A DNA stretch of 64,000 nucleotides from Isoetes taiwanensis (lineage: Eukaryota; Streptophyta; Lycopodiopsida; Isoetales; Isoetaceae): the NCBI GenBank assembly GCA_021234155.1, contig JAJEKV010000055.1:4473294-4537293 (forward strand), given 5' to 3'. The position numbers and the translations under genes are program-made. Below, in pieces: positions 10,813 through 23,589 of this stretch (within the stretch, counting starts at the first letter, position 1; each line of letters starts with the position of its first letter). The notes below the pieces were generated by a model. It was not told where the DNA came from. It saw only the letters and a list, made by a program, of their open reading frames with translations, and did not search any database.

Positions 10813-12210
10813 ATGTCACAATAGAAGAAACTACAAAACAAATGCTGGATGTTTTAGTCCACCTAAAAGAACACCATTATCTATCAAAACCATACCTCCA
10901 CAAATCCACATGTAGGACTGGAAAATGCGATTACGTAGACCTACCAAAACCGACATGTTTTCTAACAAAGGGACCAAAACCGGGTGAGTGTGTTGTGTTT
11001 TGTCCGCGGAGCAGATCCAAAATGGGATCTTCTCAACTTGTTCATTGCTCCTCAAGATTCTTAGAATGGATTCTCGTGATGAAACCAACAAACCCGCCTG
11101 GATAGACTTCTCATTCATCTCAGCAGATTTTCTAATGGTGGATAGTGGGTAGCCGCATACATGTAATCCAACGGCGAAAAATAAAGCAAAAATCCAATTA
11201 TATCATTTGACCCCATAAAATACAATGCTAATAGATGTTCGTTGATGTACCCGCTGAAAGCCTATCACCGGATTAAAGAATCCCCGCCATTTCGATTTCA
11301 GAAAACCCTAGTGATAAGCCCCAGCAAGGGCTTAGACAAATGCAAGCGCGAGAAATCGCCTCCCCAAACCCACGTAATCGGAGAAGTTGAAACAGATGCC
11401 GCCGGCCAACCTGTACCGCGACATCACCAACACAAAAAACGCGATTGTAAAACAAACCTCCTGCAGGGAGGGTCGGGACCGACGCCGCGCTAATGCGACA
11501 ATAAAACAACAAAACCTCTTCAAATAGAGGCTGACCGCGCTGCCATAAATATAATAAACAAAGGAGGTGGGTCTAAAGAGAATAAGATACCGCTGGAGAG
11601 AGAAGAGGAATACGAGACGCTGGATAAAACGCTTCTGCACAACTTAACTCCCAACTTAACGAAAGCATAGCCGCGATGCATGCATGTAAGACATGCATGC
11701 TTCCATTCTAGAATGGCGATCATGAAACCAACAAACCACCAATACCTGACTTCTTAATAAATCCAGGGATCGAGGACGAAGGTCACGATGAAGCTAAAGA
11801 AGAGCCAAGGCCGAGAAAGACATGCCACAAAGATGAAGAAACGCCAATTACTAAACCAAGGTGGTGCCAGCCTCTCCCCGCCTGAAATAAATCAAAGAGA
11901 ATAAGGTACTGCTGAGGAGAAGAAGAAGCCGCCGATGAGACGCATTTAAACGCCACTTAAAATAACGTAACTCCAACTAGAACGGCATGCGCCAGATGCA
12001 TGCATGCAAGATGCATGCTCTATCGAATGCATGCATCCGATGTCTCGATCGATGGGATCAGTTTGCTACGGCTTTATCAAACCATTAGTTGGATCTAAAT
12101 TTGTCAATGAAGGAGAGCTTTGGGCATGAAGAAATTGGTACCGGCGGGAGAGAAGGATTACCTTAGTTTCACCAGATTTCTTCATGAAGTCAACAACATT
12201 TAAGGGAGTA

Positions 12211-12569
12211 TGTTGAACATAAATATGCCGACTACATAATGTGCTGAAACAAAGAAGCTGGTTCTAAAGACTTAGCACAATAAAATGGTGAAGGTGCTGA
12301 AATGTTGCATAAGCAAAGACTTTGTCGATCGAAAATCAATTCTAGATCAAAGGCCGTAATTAGTGGACAAGTGGTTAAACGATAGACTACTATTCTTAGT
12401 CTCACCATTGTATATATATTCATTGTAATTATGTAATCGAGCAATGCCTCAAGTAGAGATTGTATCTATTGCTTTTCCTCTCAATAGAGTTGTTCTGTTC
12501 TCTATTCTATCTCTTTGAGTTGGTCTTAAGGGTTTGCAGCCGGGTTTCAATTATTCTACCAATATCCCC
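12211..12569 (+). repeat. Possible copia-type LTR within the direct repeat
   Basis: The segment starts TGTTGAACATAAATATG, a start typical of Ty1/copia LTRs. It holds a TATA-like GTATATATAT near 12,411 and could end at TACCA near 12,569. A matching segment lies in copy B from about 16,244. I could not find a primer-binding site after it or a matching partner outside the duplication, so the call is weak. It might be a solo LTR. Confidence 0.3.
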
Positions 12570-12744
12570 ACAAGGTTCAGGCCCATTAAGCTTAGGTTCG
12601 ATGTGATGAGCAAAGGCAGCAGTATTGCATTGTAATCATTCAAGATTAGCTATTTCACATAGTCTTGTTTCGATACAACTCATTGCTTTGCCTTCTAAGT
12701 ATGTGGTCACAAAAAGAGCACTCTAGATTTATTTTAGCCTAAGA

Positions 12745-13659
12745 TCCGGTGCTTCCATGTTATTGCTTCCTTCCACCAAATGGCTGTGATAATTTGACTC
12801 AGAGGGATTTTCTTGTTATTGGCAGTTCACTTCTATGTGAAAAGTTTCTCGAGAGGTTTAAGGGTGCACTTACTAGACTTGAAATGCAAGATGGCCTTAG
12901 TTTGAAGCATTATTTTGCGTATGATAAGCCTTATGATCGAATTGCAAAATCTTTATCTAGCTCTTCGTGACCCGTGAGCCCAATATGTAGATTTTGTTGA
13001 GATTTGTTGTTTCTTATTATGTTGCCCCTCTCCTATCCCAACTAGGAGGTGATGGATCTAGAAAACTATAATGAAGGAGGCCAAAATGCAGGGAGATCTA
13101 TTAGCCACTTGGTATGGGATGACTATGCCTTGCTATCGCTTGCTATGACTAATGGGTAGTTGAGCATGACACTCAAGCAAGAGATCTAAAAAGAGGTGCA
13201 AAAGGATGTGGACCACCCATTTGGGGAGGGGCCTTTAAAAAGACAAATGTGTTTAGGAGAAGATGGTGAGGACACCTATACTTAGTAATTTCCTTTTGGA
13301 AAAGTAGTAGTGCCTCCTTTTAGTATCTTTACGCATTTGGGATGAGGTCCGCTAACGCCATTTAAGGAAGCTCTTTGAACGCGTGGTCTTTTATCTTGTA
13401 TCTTCGCGGGAGCCACGGTGGTGTGTTGTCCTTATATTTCACTTGATCTTTTGCTTTTGTATGGCCCACGGCTATGTTATTTTGGTTCCCGTGACGGCTT
13501 TAAGCAAGAAGGGATAGAAATTCCATATCTGATCTAGAAGAGATCGTTAGTTTCTGCGATAAAATACTTTCTATCTGGCCTATTGTGGAGCCACTTTTGT
13601 AATAAGGTCATTGTACCAATTATTGTTAATAAATAAAAAATCTTGCCTTCAAAAAAAAA
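12745..13659 (+). pseudogene. 3' portion of a poly(A)-tailed element
   Basis: The segment ends in TAATAAATAAAAAATCTTGCC followed by A9 (13,651-13,659; A14 at 17,763-17,776 in copy B). This is the appearance of a LINE or processed-transcript 3' end. An open stretch at 12,749-12,970 encodes a 73-residue peptide containing LVIGSSLLCEKFLERFKGAL, which I do not recognise. The poly(A) abuts a separate LINE reverse-transcriptase segment, so one element has inserted into another. Confidence 0.5.
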
Positions 13660-14063
13660 GGGTATTGCCAAAAAAAGATTGAGGAATAATGGTTTATTGG
13701 CAGTCGGAGATGATCAGAGAATGATCACTCAACAAGCAAAGATCCAAGATTTTTTCAAATCCAGGTATCAAGCTCTGTTCTCTACACCCTTTGTAGATAC
13801 CTTGAGTCTATAGGAGTTCTTTGATCTTATAGGGCCTGCTTAGGAAATTTTTGATGATGCTCAGTTGATAGGCCCTTCTGAAGCATAATTTCATGAGGTA
13901 GTTAAAAGCATAGCTCATGATAGAAGTCCAGGTCTAGATGGAATACCCCCTGAACTCTATGAGGCCTTTTGGGAATTAATGGGAAAAGGCCTGGTTGTTT
14001 TTGTACAAGGAACGTGGAGATACAACTTCATCCAACCATCAACATTGGCCTCATAGCTTTGAT
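13660..14063 (+). pseudogene. LINE reverse transcriptase, N-terminal fragment (copy A)
   Basis: Translated with interruptions, this gives RNNGLLAVGDDQRMITQQ, then FFKSRYQALFSTPF, then AHDRSPGLDGIPPELYEAFW and TINIGLIALI. SPGLDGIPPELYEAFW is the classic start of the plant LINE reverse-transcriptase domain. Stop codons interrupt the frame, for example after VDTLSL. The fragment ends at the duplication boundary and is joined out of context to copia sequence. An apparent 65-residue frame at 13,995-14,192 is a fusion made by this junction. Confidence 0.75.
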
Positions 14064-15090
14064 GTTCAAGGGAAGGTGCAGCTAGTTTGTCATTTGAAGA
14101 AAAGCATTTATGGCTTGAAGCAGCCCAAAGATGCTGGCATGCTTAAAATTAATGCTTTCTTGAGCAGGGTTCGTGAGAAGCGCAAGCTATAATCTCAATC
14201 TTTATTACAAATCACATTGAAGGTCGAATGCATCGTGGTTTTATATGTTGATGATTTGATCATCACAGATTGATAAAAGTTGATTTCTACATTGAAGTTG
14301 AAGTATTCGCCCTCGAGATGACTGACCTTGGCCTTTATGCATTAGTGTTTAGGTGTAGAAGTGTGGCAAAGACTGATGGCATCTATTGTTCCGCCATAAA
14401 TATATAAAAGAAATGTTACGCCAGTGATCGCGACGCGTGATTGGAAAGGCAAAGGCAATCTCTTTGATCCGCATACGCTTGATTTCGGCGGTGAGGGAGT
14501 GCGGATCCCGCGACTCTATCGGCTTGGTAGGAGTTGATATATCTCATACTACTAATCTGATATCTCTTTGTTGTGAAGGCCGAAAGCGATTCATGAGCAA
14601 TCCCAAGCACGACCGAAGGCCGCTAAAAGATCAGCCGCATATCTAACTGACTCGAGGAAGGTCTCTTTTATCAGGAGGTCCTCTGATTTCCACCGAAAAG
14701 TCTTTGTTGATGCAAAGAATTGCTGCGATAGCAGGAGGTCCATACCGTGGATGGTCACGCTCATAGGACCGTTAACGCGGTTTATTACATGGTTGTCCAA
14801 AAGATTTCACAAAGGTCAATCAACACCACTCGAGGTAGAATTCAAAGCACTCGTTGGGATGTAGGAATTGTTGTGGCTTAAACATTTGTAGACAGATTCC
14901 GCAGTACCTCCATCCTCGCTATTATATTGTGTGACAACACAAGTACTCATCCATCTTGCCAAGGATGCTATACCACCCAAAGACAAACATCTTGACACTC
15001 CACTCTGTGTTTGTCCGCGAGCAGATCCAAATGGGATCTTCAACTTGTTCATTGCTCCTACAAGATTCTGCAAATGGATTCGTGATGAAA
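14064..15090 (+). pseudogene. Ty1/copia reverse transcriptase - RNase H fragment, decayed
   Basis: The fragment encodes VCHLKKSIYGLKQ (about 14,088-14,125) and, in another frame, IVVLYVDDLIIT (about 14,232-14,270). The latter is the copia polymerase catalytic box with its two aspartates. MTDLGL follows near 14,320. From 14,820 it encodes FKALVGM and ELLWLKHL, then LYCDNTST and HLAKDAIPPKDKHLD, which match the copia RNase H C-terminus. FVREQIQMG near 15,015 is the usual end of pol. Frames are broken by stops and shifts. The stretch 14,400-14,815 between the two domains is not recognisable and holds a few short open frames. Confidence 0.8.
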
Positions 15091-18000
15091 CCAACAACAA
15101 CTACCGACAGGCTTCTCATTCATCTCAAAGAGATTTTCTGGCTAATGGTGGATATAAGGAGCTCTAATAATACGCTAACTACCCATGAAAATAAAGGGAA
15201 AATCCAATTATATCATTTGGACCCCCATAAAATACAATGCTAATAGATGTTTATTGGTGTACCTGCTGAAAGCCTATCACCGGGATTAAAGAACTTCGCC
15301 TTCGATTTTGCGAAACCCTAGTGATAAGCCTTCAAAGAAGGGGCTTAGACAAATGCAAGGCAGAGAAATCATTTCCCCAAACCCAATGAATGGAGAAGTC
15401 GGGCAGATGCCGCCGCCAACCTGTACCCGATATCACCAACACACAAAACGCGGATAAAAACAAAACCTCCCAGAGTGGAGGGTTGATCACGTACACGCGA
15501 CAATAAAACAAAACCTCTTCAAATAGAGGGCTGGTCACGCTGCGCTGTGCCATTGTAAATTATAATAAACAAAGAAGGGGAGGGTGGTTCAAAGAAAATA
15601 AGATACTGCTGAGAGAGTAAAGAGGAAGCCGAGCGAGACGCTGATGCGTAAACGCCTAAAATAACTTAACTCCCAACTTAACGGCATACGCGATGCATGC
15701 ATGTAGCATGCATGCTTCCATTCTAGAATGGCGACCATGAAAGTTCAACAAACCACCAATACCAAAGGACTTCCTTTAAATAAACCAGGACCGAGGACGA
15801 AGATCATGGTGATAAAGCTAAAGAAGACAAGGTCGAAAGGACATGCCACGCTGATGAAAAGAAACGCCACCATTAAACCAAGCAGAAGAAGCCTCACCGA
15901 AACAAATCAAAGAGAATAAGGTACCGCCGAAAGAGAGTAGCCAGCCAGCCATGACGTTGATTCAGGAAACGCCACTAAAATAACTAACACCAGGAACGGC
16001 GACAAGGCCAGACATGCATGCATGCAAGGTGCATGTCACTTCCATTCTAGGAATGGCGATCCGATGTCCGGATCGAGCGGGATCAGTTTGGTTGATGGCT
16101 TTTATCAAACCATTAGTTGATCTAAATTTGTCAATGAAGGAGAGCTTGGGCATGAAGAAATTGGGTACTGAAGGATAGAAGGATTACCTTAGTTTCAGTT
16201 GATTTTCTTCCTCGCTTTAGCCAACAAAGATGCATGGAGAGGTTGAATATAAATATGTTGACTACATAATGTGCTGAAACAAAGAAGGTTCAGCACTTGA
16301 ACAGCCGGCATGCGCTGAAATGTACGTAAGGCAGCACTTTGTCGCAAGATCGTAGCACCGTAATTCCTAGATCAGTGCCGTAATTAGTGGACAAGTATGT
16401 CTGATAGACTACTATTCTTAGTCTCACCGCTTGTATATATATTCATTGTACGCTATGTACTGAGCGCCTGTGAAGCAGTAGATTGTATTTCCATTGCTTT
16501 CTCTCAATAGAGTTATTCTCCTTGTTTCTATTCTATCTCTGAGTTGATCTTGGCGGGTTTGTGCTGGTTTACACTAGGTTCTATCACAATATCCCCACAA
16601 GGTTCAGGTCTTATTGCTTAGGTTCGATGTGGATGAGCAAAGCAAGGGTATTGCATTGTAATCATTCAAGATTAGCTTATTTCACTTAGTCTTGTTTCAG
16701 ATACAACCTATTGCTTGGCTCTAAGTAGTTGTGGTCACAAAAGAGCACTCTAGATTTAGCCGCATCCGGTGCTTTCCATGTTATTGCTTCTACTAAATGG
16801 CCGTGATAATTTGACTGTAGTGATTTTCTTGTTATTGGCAAATGTACCACTCTATGTGAAAAAGTTTCCTGAGAGGTTTAAGGGGTGCACTTACGACTTT
16901 GGCAAGATGGCCTTAGTTTGAAGCATTATTTTGCAGGAAGTGATAAGCCTTAAGTGGTCGAATTGCAAAATCTTTATCTAGCTGCCTTCAAAGGACCTGC
17001 GAGGCCTAATATGGGATTTTGTTGGAGATTTGTTTTTCATGTTGCCCTCCATCCCAACTAGGGAGGTGATGTGGGATCTAGAGAAATCTATAATGAAGGG
17101 AGGCCGTAAAATGTAGGAGATCTATTAGCCACTTGCAAGGGAGGACTAAGTGCCTTGCTATTGCTTTGCTGGGTGACTAGCTGGTAGCCTAGGAGAGAAC
17201 ACACTCAAGCAAGAGACTGAAAAGAGGTGCAAAAGGATGTGGACCACCTATTTGGGGAGGGTCTTAAAAGACAAATGTGTTTAGAGAAGATGGTGAGGAC
17301 ACCATACTTAGTACTCTTTGGAAAAAGTAGAGTGCCTCTTTTAGTATCTTGATGCATTTGGGATGAGTGGGGTCCAAGTTAACGCCACTTAAGGAAGCTC
17401 TTTTGAACGCGGGTCTTTTATCTTGTATCTCTGGGTGGAGCCGACCAAGTGGTGTTGTCCTTTATATTTTCCCACTCTTGATCTTTGCTTTGTATGGCCT
17501 CACGGGGCTTAAGTGCTATTTGGTTCCTCGATTTTGGGCTTGCTGTCCTTATATTTCACTTGATCTTTGCTTTTGTATGGCCTTAATGGCCATGTTATTT
17601 TGTTCCCCGTGACGGTTTTCATGCCATGGATGAAATTCCATATCCCATCTAGAAGAGATCGCTAGTTTCATGTGATAAAATACTTTCTATCCGCCTGTGG
17701 AGCCATACTTTTGTAATAAGGTCATGTACCACTATTGTTAATAAATAAAAATCTTTGCCTTCAAAAAAAAAAAAAAGGGTATTGCCAAAAAAAGATTGAG
17801 GAATAATGGTTTATTGGCAGTCGGAGATGATCAGAGAATGATCACTCAACAAGCAAAGATCCAAGATTTTTTCAAATCCAGGTATCAAGCTCTGTTCTCT
17901 ACACCCTTTGTAGATACCTTGAGTCTATAGGAGTTCTTTGATCTTATAGGCCTTGCTTTAGGAAATTTTGATGATGCTCTCACTTGATAGGCCTCTGCCA

Positions 18001-18183
18001 TACAATTTCAAGGAGGTAGCAAAGCATAGCTCATGATAGAAGTCCAGGTCTAGATGGAATACCCCCTGAACTCTATGAGGCCTTTTGGGAATTAATGGGA
18101 AAAGGCCTGGTTGTTTTTGTACAAGGAACGTGGAGAGTTAAGCAACTTCATCCAACCATCAACATTGGCCTCATAGCTTTGAT
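15001..18183 (+). repeat. Long direct repeat, copy B
   Basis: Partner of 10,985-14,063. Gene-level content is the same, but it carries many small indels and an extra internal duplication of a segment beginning TTGTCCTTATATTT near 17,455 and 17,544. Its left end is continuous with the copia pol frame and its right end with the LINE frame. Copy B is therefore the more natural context and copy A the derived one. Confidence 0.8.
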
Positions 18184-18364
18184 CCCGGCGTGGAGATGCC
18201 TCAGAGAGTTCTCAACCGGGACCTCAAGCAATACTTCCTATAAAATTTTGGCCAATACGATCAAATGTACCTTTCAACATAAAATTAATTCAGTATAGTC
18301 TGCATCCCTGCCTTCTAGGAGCATTCTGGACAATTTTATTGGTGCTCATGAAGGCCTTCATTGG
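17777..18364 (+). pseudogene. LINE reverse transcriptase, 5' half of a split element
   Basis: After the A14 run the sequence repeats the RT N-terminal motifs seen in copy A. It then continues with TINIGLIALIP, TSYKILANTIKCTF, an LPSRSILDNFIG stretch matching the LINE motif GFLPGRSILDN, and AHEGLHW. This order is that of plant L1-like RT. Interruptions and missing bases make it non-functional. Coding similarity stops at 18,364 and resumes at about 29,080 with KLDLKAYDTISWEFL, so a foreign insert lies between. Confidence 0.75.
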
Positions 18365-18398
18365 AATAGCATCGATCCGAACCATCGGATCGCTATTC
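18364..18398 (+). promoter_or_regulatory. Hairpin upstream of a TATA box
   Basis: GAATAGC (18,364-18,370) and GATCCG (18,374-18,379) pair with CGGATC (18,386-18,391) and GCTATTC (18,392-18,398). The loop is AACCAT, with a 3-base bulge in the left arm. A related hairpin lies at 56,481-56,527. A TATATAA box follows at 18,415. Confidence 0.65.
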
Positions 18399-18414
18399 GG
18401 GAAGGACGAAGCCC

Positions 18415-18421
18415 TATATAA
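18415..18421 (+). promoter_or_regulatory. TATA box of a retroelement-like promoter
   Basis: TATATAA lies within CTATATAAGG, 17 bases past the hairpin. The same arrangement (CCATCGATCGCTATTC, then CTATATAAGG) is found at 28,590-28,627. The arrangement suggests an LTR or similar promoter at the left edge of the insert that splits the LINE. Confidence 0.5.
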
Positions 18422-18773
18422 GGGGCTATTTCTTTCGACCGGGTTATCGGCCAGCTCTCACAGCACTTCTTCTATTCTCGCTTCCTTCCCTTCCCGCTTC
18501 TACTCGCGGTTTCCTCGCTTTGTTAGGTCCCTTCCTTTCCTCTTTCCTATCCTCGATACTTCTTTCATATCAACCTTTTGCTTCCTTCCGACCTTCCTTC
18601 CGATCCTCATACTTCTTAAGCGAATTTAACCATGTGGACTTGTCTTCATCCCCTCTTATATTCTTCCTATCCACATATTATCGCTTTATTCTTTCTTCAT
18701 GTCGACAGTAATCGCCATGTAGAGATTATTCTTTATTCATGTCGAATGCGCAGCTCATGGGGAGATGTTTTCT

Positions 18774-18840
18774 CTTCAGATCCAGGTTCTATATGCTCTC
18801 TGCATGGTTTTTTCTTCAGATCCAGGTTCTATATGCTCTC
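18774..18840 (+). repeat. Short tandem duplication, period 40 bp
   Basis: The phrase CTTCAGATCCAGGTTCTATA followed by TGCTCTC occurs at 18,774-18,800 and again at 18,814-18,840 without change. Confidence 0.9.
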
Positions 18841-21800
18841 AGTATGTCGAATTTGTGGTAAATTCTGATTTGTTTCTTTCTGATGATGCATGCCATTTAA
18901 TGTGCGCAAACTACTATCTTGCATGCTCAGATGATCCTTCAGCTAACTTTTTATACCGTGTTTTCTGATTATTCTTCTAGTTTGTTTGTGCCTGTTTGTG
19001 GTTCAATTTCCTCGGGGCTGCTCATGCATAGATGGTGGTTTTCACTTTTGCATGGGTTTCTTCGCTGCTCTTTTGATACATGCGCTTAGCTCGAGCAGTG
19101 CATCTGGGGAATCAAATTTTTCCATGCAAGAGGACAGATTCGATGTTTGGTAGCACAAGGTTTTTCCATTCAAAACCGGATCTCGGGCCATATAATTGTT
19201 TTACTTCTAACTTAGTTTCTTTCTTTTACCTTATTCTCCTCTCAGATTTGTCGAGATCCAAAGATCGCCAAGGCGCTCTCCCCACCATTTGATCGGGCCA
19301 CCCGGCCCCGTGGATTTCACCCGCTACAGCCTCTCTTCTTCTCCTCGCCCATTGTCCTACTTTGTTCGTATCGGGTAACTGCTACCAGAAGAACCGAATC
19401 GAGGGATGTGGTCGCTGGAGCAATCAAGGAGGTTGATGCCGAACGCCACCGTCACCCCATGTTCTAACAGACGGCCAGAGTGTCCGAAGCATTTACTCTG
19501 CAAAAGATGCCGCTTAATTCTGAATTCGCCCAGGCTCCTCCCTTTTTCTTTCCATAGTCCCAGAGGGCTCCGCCTTTCTCCTCGAACTGCTGTGTCCCGC
19601 TTCTTCCCTAGGGTTTGCTTTTCCCAAATAGTTGCCATAAAAGGAGCGAAACATTTCCACTTTCACCCGTGGATGGATAGTCGCCAAGCAGTGGCGCTGA
19701 TCAATTCCTTCGCTGTGGATGCTGGTTCAACCTCTTGTTATGCCCGCATCATCATTTTAGTATTACATTCTCGCCTTTGAACTTCAGAGCTATCCATGTT
19801 TACCTAATTTCCTTTCTCAACTTACCAATTCCTAGCCCTTTTGGTCCACCACTCACATTTTTATTTTCTTTAATCAACTCTTTTTACGCACTATGTATTT
19901 CAAGCACCTTTATAGTGCTGCCGTTTGTCAGTTGCTACATCGCCACTTCTCTAGCCTCCATCCCCATCTCCACTCTCGTAAGCCTCTCCATATCCCCGAT
20001 CCAAATTAGCTTGTCCTTTCTCCTTTGTTCATTTCCCTTAGAGCTTACATTCATCGCATATTCCTCTTCGTTTGTTCTTCTTATTGCATTTTGCTTTTGC
20101 GAACCTTGTTCATGGTGATTTGTATTTGTATTTCCTTACGGGCTTGGCATGGCATCATTCCAATTTTTGCTTATCGGAACTCCTCTATTCTAATATGTGC
20201 ATGCTCATATTCATTCAATCCCGTTTTAGTCCATCTTGTTTCTTTCATATTTGATCTTCTATTTAAACCCTACATGTCTCAAACTAACGCATCGAATTTG
20301 TTACTCCGGACTTATTGTGGTATTTGGTATTTAGAGAACATCTTTATTTTATTTTCTTTTTCTCTCGTATACTACAGGGTTGCCTTTATCACAACCTCCA
20401 AGCTTACGCGATTTTGTCATTAACGTTAACTTTCTCTTAACTTTGTGGTGCCTCTTTTATTTGCTTCCTGCCTACTCTCATTTGTGCTTAGTTGAACACA
20501 TTACTACGCAAATAACCTGGTAGTACCTTAATCTTGGCGGTTTCTAGCTTGAACATAGACCTTCCGGGATTTCCATTGTGAAAATGTGTTTTTAGCATGT
20601 TTTCTATTTGCTGCATTTGCTGCTATGTCCATTTCGTTTCATTGTTCTTTTAGCGTAACATTTGGGTCAATTGTTACGCATTCATATTGTTCAATGATCA
20701 ATTTTGTATCGAGAGGTGTCATTCCCGCTGGGTTTCCAGTTTTTAGGATGATCTGGGACGAGCATTATTATTCTCTCTTTGAACTTATGGGTGCATTTGC
20801 ATGGGCTTCTATTTCATTTGGGACACATGGATTTTTTAGCCCCTTTGCCATAGGAATGCTTTAGCCTTACGCTTATTAAGGGATGCATTTGGTGGAAGCT
20901 ACAAAGACATTTTGCGCTTCATTATGTCATTTTACATTTGTCCTAATGTTCTTTTGTAGTTACGATTTGGTCGCTATTGACATGGGTTGTGTTGCAATTT
21001 TGATTATTGTTTTTGTTGAACATGATAATTATCGTACATTCTCAGATATGCAATGGGTCTTGACCTTGACCTTAACTCCGGCTTATACACGGTAAATATA
21101 ATTATTATGAGTGATTCTTTTCCCCGCCTTTACATTGGTTTTCTCTGGAGAGTGATTTTATCATGCTATATCGAGCATCATATGTATATGGTCGGTTATG
21201 GATTCATTATCTCGCTTTTTATCTTGCCCATCAAATATTTTCATTGCTCGCTGCACTTAGTTCTTTTGTTTCCATCTCCGGGTCTAATATTGCTTCTCCT
21301 TCCGCGGATATATATTTATGCCACATGTTGTATCAGACGCTTCTATACATATTTTCACGTTTATGGCCATTGGCTCTACGCGTCATGTTTCACACCCACC
21401 TTCCAGCATATTGATTGTCACTTTTTGCATCTAGATGGGGAAGTGGATTTGTGTCGATCGGGTTTACATTTTGCAAATTCCTTGTTCTCGCTTTGCTAAC
21501 CTTATATTGGACCTTTTGCTTCATAATACTCTGAGCCTTATTTATGCTATGGATTTGTCGCCTCTAGATATACGTTCGTTATTTGTCAAGAGTAGTTCTT
21601 TTACATGTTTATCATGAGTTGTCTTTATTTTGTATCTTAGATTTGCATGATATAATTTTCCATATAAAGATGTCTTTGTGTTTCCATTATCCATTTCCCT
21701 CACTCTGGTTATTGACTCACCTCCTTACTCCCACCAACCTTTGCACTTTCGACTCATTCTCCTCAAGTACCCTTTGGGTCAGAATCTCTGTACCTTTGAC

Positions 21801-22597
21801 TTGATTTCTATTTGACCTCCTCCATTCATGCACTTATCTTACTCATTCTCTCAATTTGACTTTTACCTATATCCGCAATGTCTTTCGCTTAGTAGCGCGT
21901 GTTCAAGGGATCCTTTGTTAGGCTTTTTATATTGTTACAGTCAATTTTGTCCATGTGTGTCATTCCGGGCCATTGCATTTCTTTAGGGATACCGGGAGAG
22001 CATTTGCCTTTTAAACTTCAGGGTGCATTCACCTGTGGTTTAACTTGATAATTCATGTGTTTTTTCATAAGATATGCTTTTGCACGTATATATTGCTTTT
22101 TGTGCATATAGGTGCATTTGGTCCTTGTAAGGTGCTGGATATATATTTATTGCCATTTCTTCTCTAGCATAATATTTCCCTATTCTTATTTACATTAGAT
22201 ATTCTGATGTACCTATCTTTTGCCTTCTTTTTTATATATTATTGATTGTCGCCTATTAATCAGCTTCATTTTCGAGAATTTGTTTCGTGAGGCGATCTCA
22301 TTGTCTTCATTTCATTTCCTTTGACCTCGACTTTGATTTCAATTGCTGGCCTTTGTCACCGTCGGTCCTTTTGCTCGACCTTAGCTTTCGCTTCCATTAG
22401 GTGATCCATATCGACTATCTAGTTCGACCAGAATCTTTATGTGGACCTCGCTCATCCTGCTCTCAGACATTTTTCAAGGCTTGTTCGAGCATCAGCTATA
22501 TCCCTCTAATTGACTTTTCTCACCTCAAATTTTCACCATTCACAAGGACCTATCTCGGCCATGATCGGGCCATAATGCATTGATTATCCTCGGTTCG

Positions 22598-22718
<121 letters not shown>

Positions 22719-23589
22719 ACACCATTGTGTTTAATTTGCCATTTTCCTCACTTTTTTACATATATTATCCAACTAACCGCATTTCGCATTCCACCCCGAT
22801 CTTCACCTTACTTTGACTCCTCCCATTTTCGACGATCTTAACCCTAGGCACAATTTTGGTCGCATCTTAGGGCATTTGATATCTTGCAAATGGAATCTAA
22901 GGTTACATTGGCATTAGGTTTCCCGTGAAAATTGCATTTAGGATACGTTGGTCTTTATCTCCGTGACCTTATTCACACTGTATATAGTTTCTTATTGGGA
23001 TTTTATATTTTTGTTATGTTCCTCTTCATGTCCTCTTTGCTAGACGCCTCTGGCCATTCATGGGGCCATTGTTTCAAAGTTATGCTGTCTTTACTTGTCT
23101 TTACTTCGCAATCTTCCAACCTTCGCTAACGCTCTCTCAAGATATTGTTTCAAGTAGGGAAACTATATCCTACCCTTAACCATAACTTCGTCCATATTTT
23201 GTTTCCACGAATTTTCTTTTCTTTGATATAGCACTTCTTCCTTTCCACTCAAGTTCTAACTCCGCCGGCGGATTTGACATTGATATCGCATTTTGCCTTT
23301 GTTCTATCGCTTCCTCTTCCACCCTTTTGTCTCTACACCCGGCATTAACTCATTTGAGTATGGTTACTGATTAATAATTACTATGTTTTTCATGGATGCT
23401 TTTTGCATGTGTATCCTATTGTTTAAGTTTCTGGTTTTTCCGCCAATAAGTGGAAAAGTTTTAGATTTTTCTAAGTTCATTTTTCTAAGGTTGTGGGAGT
23501 TTCTTTACTCACCGGAAAATTTTCCTGCTATCCAAATTGAGCATTTGCATCAGACGCATGATTTCCTGGAAATAATACTTTTGGGGCCG

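Larger units (their letters stand above)
10985..14063 (+). repeat. Long direct repeat, copy A
   Basis: This stretch corresponds to 15,001-18,183. In order it holds the very end of a copia pol frame (about 10,985-11,080), a GC-richer segment with palindromes GCATGCATGT/ACATGCATGC and CCATTCTAGAATGG (11,678-11,715), a possible copia LTR-like segment (12,211-12,570), an element ending in poly(A) at 13,651-13,659, and the 5' part of a LINE reverse transcriptase (13,660-14,063). Copy A ends at ATAGCTTTGAT, where a copia RT fragment follows instead of more LINE. Confidence 0.8.

Noticed and set aside
13995-14192. 65-codon frame with a copia RT motif as a small gene
   Set aside because: Its start lies in LINE sequence and its end in copia sequence. 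It is a chimera made at the duplication junction.
19735-21804. Hydrophobic frames of 83-148 codons resembling membrane proteins
   Set aside because: The plus strand is T- and C-rich, so Phe, Leu and Ser dominate in every frame. No conserved motif or regular membrane topology was found.
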